Origin: Winogradskyella sp.
Lineage (GTDB): Bacteria > Bacteroidota > Bacteroidia > Flavobacteriales > Flavobacteriaceae
Direction of reading: 5' to 3'
DNA: 46,178 nt
NCBI RefSeq assembly: GCF_028289625.1
Contig: NZ_JANQOM010000085.1
Coordinates: 1-46,178 of the forward strand
Part shown: positions 42,765-46,178 of the stretch, piece after piece
Layout of the letters: each line of letters starts with the position of its first letter
How positions within the stretch are numbered: position 1 is the stretch's first letter
The notes under the pieces: model-generated
The model's input: only the letters and a program-made list of their open reading frames with translations
Database searches by the model: none
Told to the model about the DNA's origin: nothing
Position numbers and translations under genes: made by a program

Positions 42765-42968
42765 ATGGGGCTTAGAAGTGATAACATATTGAACCTCTTG
42801 GTCGATAGCCTTTCCGTGGAAGAATTGGAGGCTGCCCTATCCCGTAAAAGAGGGATTCTGTTGGATAGGCCAAAACCCATGACGGAAAGAGAAAGGTTAT
42901 TAGAGGGCTATCGAAGAAGAATGGTCGCCTTGGGGATTTTATATCCCCCAGTCGAACCTAGCATCTAA
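42765..42968 (+). CDS. Small charged protein convergent with the integrase, function unknown
   Basis: 67 residues, ATG start. Helical and highly charged (SLSVEELEAALSRKRGILL, MTERERLLEGYRRRMVALG), no Cys, no membrane segment. Its stop overlaps the integrase stop by four bases on the opposite strand. Codon use is like the GC-richer integrase, so it probably travels with it. It could be an element-specific accessory protein; an excisionase role is speculation because the usual winged-helix wording is absent. Confidence 0.55.
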   Translation: MGLRSDNILNLLVDSLSVEELEAALSRKRGILLDRPKPMTERERLLEGYRRRMVALGILYPPVEPSI

Positions 42969-44230
42969 TTCAGGTAGCCGCTATAATCGTCCGGTAGTTC
43001 AGCATCGATATCACGCAAGTAGGCCTTTAGGGCATCCAAAGTGGAGTGCCCGGTGATCAACATTACCTTGTCGTAGGTTTCGGTTGTGGAAAATTCTTTC
43101 CGCAATTGACGGTACAGCTTGGTGATGAACGTATGACGGAAAGAATAGATGGTGTGGTCTTGCCCCAGTTGCAGGGACTCGCCCAATTCTTTCAAGTGCA
43201 TATTGTACATTTTTTTGGCTTTGTTGAACTGTTTCGAGAAATAATCACGACGGTTCGTTTCCGTGGCATCCCAAGGGCCTACGCCCGTAGGGGTGACCAG
43301 GTAATCCTCCGCATTGGAAAAGTCCAATCTTTCCAGTTCAGGGAGGATAAGGTCGGGAACGATCTTTGTCTTGACCAGCTTGTTCTTTGCCCTTACGTGA
43401 AGCACCTTTTGGGACAGGTCGATGTCCTTGATCTGAAGGCGGCATACCTCAATGGGGCGTAGAAAATTGTACGAGACCATTTTAATGAAGAACAACAGTT
43501 GTGGGTCCTCTGCTTCTAAAAATTCATAAAGGCCGTCCACCACCTTATGGGAATAGGCTTTGTTTCGCTTGGGCCTTGATTTCAGTTTCTTTATGCTGTG
43601 CACAAAGTTTCGGGGAATGATCTCATTGTCCACCAGAACCGAGAACAGGGCCCCCAGCACCATCTTGGCATTGTTTCTGTTACGGGCGCTCGACGCCTTT
43701 TGTATGGAATTCAGGTAGTCGTTGACCACTTTTTTGTCAACTTGCCGGATGTCCCGATGCAACAGCCCTTGTTGTTCCAAATGGGTCTTGAACCTGTTCA
43801 ACCGGCTTTTGTAGTCCCTGACGGACGATTCGCTCAACAAGCCCTTCTTAAGTTCGAACGCAAAGTCAAGGGCGGACTCGGCGGAATAACTGATGGACCG
43901 TTCGTCCCTTTCTTGTTCGTAAGGGCTATAGCCGTCCTTCAGCATCTGGTGCAGCGCATCGCGGATCAACTGCAAATGGAACAACCGCTCTTTTTTGGTC
44001 TTGTACCTTTGGTTGACCCTCAGCATAATTGGGGTTTGCCGCTTGAGAGTCGGGTTTCCCTTGTCGTCCCTTTTGGTGGGATGCTCAAAGGAATAATAGA
44101 CATACCAACGCTTGGAGAGGTCAAAATCCTCCCCGCCGTGATAGATTTTTGGTTCCGTGAATCGCTTTTTCAAACCGTGACTGTATACGGTAGCGTATAC
44201 GGTTTGTAATTTATCAAAAAAAGAACCCAT
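42965..44230 (-). CDS. Tyrosine site-specific integrase of the island
   Basis: 421 residues from ATG at 44230 (MGSFFDKLQTVYATVYSHGL); ten extra residues upstream are not needed. SAM-like core-binding region about 130-230 (LLSESSVRDYKSRLNRFKTH). Catalytic domain: LRPIEVCRLQIKDID with the first Arg, IYSFRHTFITKLY (box II), MLITGHSTLDALKAYLRDID with the final His and nucleophile Tyr. It integrates the island at tRNA-fMet. The gene is GC-richer than the cargo. Its start lies 43 bases behind the tRNA 3' end on the same strand with no terminator between, so tRNA transcription may read into it. Confidence 0.93.
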   Translation of the reverse strand: MGSFFDKLQTVYATVYSHGLKKRFTEPKIYHGGEDFDLSKRWYVYYSFEHPTKRDDKGNPTLKRQTPIMLRVNQRYKTKKERLFHLQLIRDALHQMLKDGYSPYEQERDERSISYSAESALDFAFELKKGLLSESSVRDYKSRLNRFKTHLEQQGLLHRDIRQVDKKVVNDYLNSIQKASSARNRNNAKMVLGALFSVLVDNEIIPRNFVHSIKKLKSRPKRNKAYSHKVVDGLYEFLEAEDPQLLFFIKMVSYNFLRPIEVCRLQIKDIDLSQKVLHVRAKNKLVKTKIVPDLILPELERLDFSNAEDYLVTPTGVGPWDATETNRRDYFSKQFNKAKKMYNMHLKELGESLQLGQDHTIYSFRHTFITKLYRQLRKEFSTTETYDKVMLITGHSTLDALKAYLRDIDAELPDDYSGYLN

Positions 44231-44239
44231 TGTCAAGAG
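44185..44239 (+). repeat. Island-end arm repeat, right copy
   Basis: 55 bases aligned without gaps to 18871-18925. Here the palindrome is imperfect (GTATACGGTAGCGTATACGG) but is flanked by CAAACCGT (44171-44178) and ACGGTTTG (44199-44206), a longer inverted pair. The copy lies within the first 15 codons and start of the integrase gene, so integrase bound here could repress itself. Confidence 0.6.
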
Positions 44240-44266
44240 GTTTAAATACCTGCCTATCAATGGGTT
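44224..44266 (-). promoter_or_regulatory. Inverted repeat spanning the integrase start codon
   Basis: AACCCATTG (44224-44232) and CAATGGGTT (44258-44266) pair over a 25-base loop that itself contains a near-palindrome (GGTTTAAATACC). The integrase ATG (44228-44230 on the minus strand) is inside one arm. In RNA this stem would hide the start codon; in DNA it could be an operator. TTGACA lies beside the start as well, but with no matching -10 upstream of the gene. Confidence 0.5.
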
Positions 44267-44272
44267 AATCTA

Positions 44273-44346
<74 letters not shown>

Positions 44347-44404
44347 ATATATTTTAACGTTGCCCTGCGGTAACAACTTATCGTCAATTTTTCAAAGCCT
44401 GGAA

Positions 44405-44463
44405 CCCGACGAGCGGACCTTGTGCTGAGCGTAGCCGAAGCATACTGCTCTACCCCGCGATAT
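44405..44463 (-). pseudogene. Second, broken 5' half of tRNA-fMet
   Basis: TACTGCTCTACCCCGCGATAT (44443-44463) equals the 5' acceptor and D-arm part of the intact tRNA with its upstream flank, and CCCGACGAGC (44405-44414) equals the next part. In between, the four bases TACC are replaced by 28 bases (GGACCTTGTGCTGAGCGTAG and so on), whose TTCGGCTACGCTCAGC core on the minus strand is a short repeat type common in Bacteroidota. It suggests an earlier tandem tRNA copy disrupted by rearrangement. The stretch to 44561 otherwise holds nothing beyond the promoter region of the symporter gene. Confidence 0.7.
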
Positions 44464-44561
44464 GGACGGCAAATATACGACGGTTTCTTCGATTCACAAA
44501 ATGAGACCTACTTACTTTAGGTCTGATCGATGCAAGATGAGAATTGCTTAACTTCGACCGC

Positions 44562-45929
44562 ATGGACGCATTCAATGATTTTCTTTCCTCCATGTTGCCC
44601 TACACCGAATGGGCCATGCTCATTCTGTTGATCGGTGGAGGGCTTTTTCTTGCTTTTTATTCAAAATTATTGCCCTACCGATATTTTGGCCATGCCATTG
44701 CCATCACCTCGGGCAAATATGATGACAAAGACGCAAAGGGCGATGTGAGTTCATTGCAGGCGTTATCGTCAGCAGTTGCGGCGACAGTAGGTCTGGGGAA
44801 TATCTCGGGAGTGGCAATAGCCATATACATGGGTGGTCCCGGGGTTATTTTTTGGATTTGGATGACGGCATTGTTGGGTATGGCCATCAAATTTTATTCC
44901 TGCAGTCTGGCCATCATGTACAGAGGGGAAGATTCAGAAGGAAAACTTCAAGGGGGGCCTATGTTCTATATCACCAAGGGTATGGGCAAAAAAGCAAGGC
45001 CATTGGCCGTTTTCTTTTGTGTTGCCGGTCTGTTTGGCTTTTTGGGAGTCTTCACCGCCAACCAGTTCACACAGACTTTTATGAACGTGGTCAAGCCTGA
45101 TGAAAACCTTATGGTATTGGGAGAATTCAATTGGAAATTGACCATCGGGATCATACTTGCCTTGATTACCTCTTTTGTCATTTTCGGGGGACTCAAAAAA
45201 ATAGCCAAGGTAGCTACCGCCATTGTACCGTTCATGGTATTGCTCTATTTCTTGGCAGTGGTCGTGGTGATGTTCATGAACGCTTCGGAAATACTGCCAT
45301 CATTGAAACTCATTTTTGCAGAGGCCTTCAATTTGAAGACGGCCGTTACCGGTGGTTTTTGGGGCTTGGTGATACTTGGGGTGCGTCGGGCCATGTTCTC
45401 AAATGAGGCAGGTCTGGGCAGCGCGCCCATGTACCATGGCCAATCGAAGACCAAAGAACCTACAAGAGAAGGTTTGGTGGCCATGTTGGGGCCGTTTATC
45501 GATACCATTGTGGTGTGCACACTGACCGCTGTGGTGATTATTCTGAGCGGGGCGTATTTAGAAGCAGAGAGCAATGGCATCATCATGACGCTGATAGCTT
45601 TTAAAAAATCATTGTTCGGGGTAGGTGATGTACTGTTGATGGTCATTGTGGCCGCCTTTGCCCTTTCGACCCTGTTCACGTATTCATACTATGGCGTAAA
45701 ATGCCTTTCTTTTTTGACCAATGCCAAGATCGGTAGGTTTTTCAACTGGTATTTTGTCGCCACCATTGTCTTTGCGGCGGTCGCTTCTGTCGATTTGGTC
45801 ATTAACCTCATCGATTTGGCCTACGCCCTGATGGTCATACCGAACATGATTGCGGTGCTGTGGTTGGCACCGAAAGTGAACCAATCGGCGAAAACCTACT
45901 TTTCAAAACTTCAGGATGAGCGCGCATAA
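44562..45929 (+). CDS. Sodium:alanine/glycine symporter (AGCS family)
   Basis: 455 residues from ATG at 44562; a TTG at 44544 would add six residues. About ten membrane helices. Family motifs: [54 protein letters not shown] and [15 protein letters not shown]. It imports small neutral amino acids with sodium at the inner membrane. It lies outside the island, overlaps the start of era by 14 bases and has the composition of the core chromosome. Confidence 0.95.
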   Translation: MDAFNDFLSSMLPYTEWAMLILLIGGGLFLAFYSKLLPYRYFGHAIAITSGKYDDKDAKGDVSSLQALSSAVAATVGLGNISGVAIAIYMGGPGVIFWIWMTALLGMAIKFYSCSLAIMYRGEDSEGKLQGGPMFYITKGMGKKARPLAVFFCVAGLFGFLGVFTANQFTQTFMNVVKPDENLMVLGEFNWKLTIGIILALITSFVIFGGLKKIAKVATAIVPFMVLLYFLAVVVVMFMNASEILPSLKLIFAEAFNLKTAVTGGFWGLVILGVRRAMFSNEAGLGSAPMYHGQSKTKEPTREGLVAMLGPFIDTIVVCTLTAVVIILSGAYLEAESNGIIMTLIAFKKSLFGVGDVLLMVIVAAFALSTLFTYSYYGVKCLSFLTNAKIGRFFNWYFVATIVFAAVASVDLVINLIDLAYALMVIPNMIAVLWLAPKVNQSAKTYFSKLQDERA

Positions 45930-46178
45930 ATCTGGCTTTGTAAACATTATTGGTAACCCAAATGTGGGCAAATCGACCTTGATGAATGCCTTTGTCGGAG
46001 AAAAGCTGTCCATTATCACCTCTAAGGCACAAACGACCAGGCACCGCATTTTTGGAATTGTGAACGGAGATGATTTTCAGGTGGTGTTTTCAGATACCCC
46101 AGGCATCATTAAACCGGCTTATGAACTTCAGGCCTCGATGATGGATTTTGTCAAATCTGCCTTTGAAGATGCCGATGT
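45916..46178 (+). CDS. era: GTPase Era, N-terminal part; runs off the window
   Basis: ATG at 45916 inside the end of the symporter gene; 87 complete codons in the window. G1 motif [12 protein letters not shown], switch region [10 protein letters not shown] and G3 SDTPGI are the Era pattern (QTTRHRI is characteristic). Era helps assemble the 30S ribosomal subunit by binding the 3' end of 16S rRNA. The KH domain is beyond the edge. Confidence 0.96.
   Translation, partial: MSAHKSGFVNIIGNPNVGKSTLMNAFVGEKLSIITSKAQTTRHRIFGIVNGDDFQVVFSDTPGIIKPAYELQASMMDFVKSAFEDAD

Noticed and set aside
43598..44209. 203-codon plus-strand reading frame and the 138-codon one at 43046
   Set aside because: Both are antisense to the integrase, whose catalytic motifs are clear; shadows of GC-richer coding DNA.

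Overview
The window looks like a chromosome segment of a marine-type Flavobacteriia (Bacteroidota), most likely Flavobacteriaceae. Pointers are a type I sulfatase, a LytS-type kinase with its LytTR regulator, an MG2/TonB-plug surface protein, double-glycine (GG) leader peptides of the Bacteroidota type, frequent starts without a Shine-Dalgarno sequence, and an AGCS-era gene order. No species is claimed.

Layout. 1-11.5 kb is ordinary chromosome: truncated sulfatase, two-TM ion channel, a very large pseudokinase/ATPase/GAF/histidine kinase with a convergent LytTR response regulator, a 1-Cys peroxiredoxin, and the MG2/plug protein. 11.6-18.2 kb is a visibly AT-rich accessory block: a serine recombinase preceded by nested inverted repeats, then small membrane proteins and a three-gene run (coiled-coil membrane protein, Cys-rich lipoprotein, secreted protein with a barrel-like tail) that I do not recognise. 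18.2-18.8 kb is a scar zone with repeats, tRNA 3'-end fragments and the probable native tRNA terminator.

18.74-44.3 kb is a genomic island of about 25.5 kb inserted in the 3' part of an initiator tRNA-Met gene. Its ends are 43-bp direct repeats, and a tyrosine integrase sits next to the intact tRNA. The left half carries a minus-strand peptide natural-product cluster: C39-peptidase ABC exporter, HlyD protein, two glycosyltransferase-like proteins, a SpaB_C/thiopeptide-type protein, a sulfotransferase with a nearby APS kinase, a methyltransferase, and further along a six-cysteine peptide with a GG leader directly downstream of a C39-like/VKOR/thioredoxin fusion. The peptide spacing is cystine-knot-like, so I read this as a candidate system for making and exporting a disulfide-rich, possibly decorated peptide. 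The right half carries a complete His-Xaa-Ser system (hxsA, hxsD, hxsB, hxsC), a GT-C-like membrane protein, a NodB deacetylase, an FAD protein and several broken genes. An integrase stump, an IS3-type stump and frameshifted genes show that the island is a mosaic.

Right of the tRNA, the chromosome resumes with an AGCS sodium:amino-acid symporter and the start of era.
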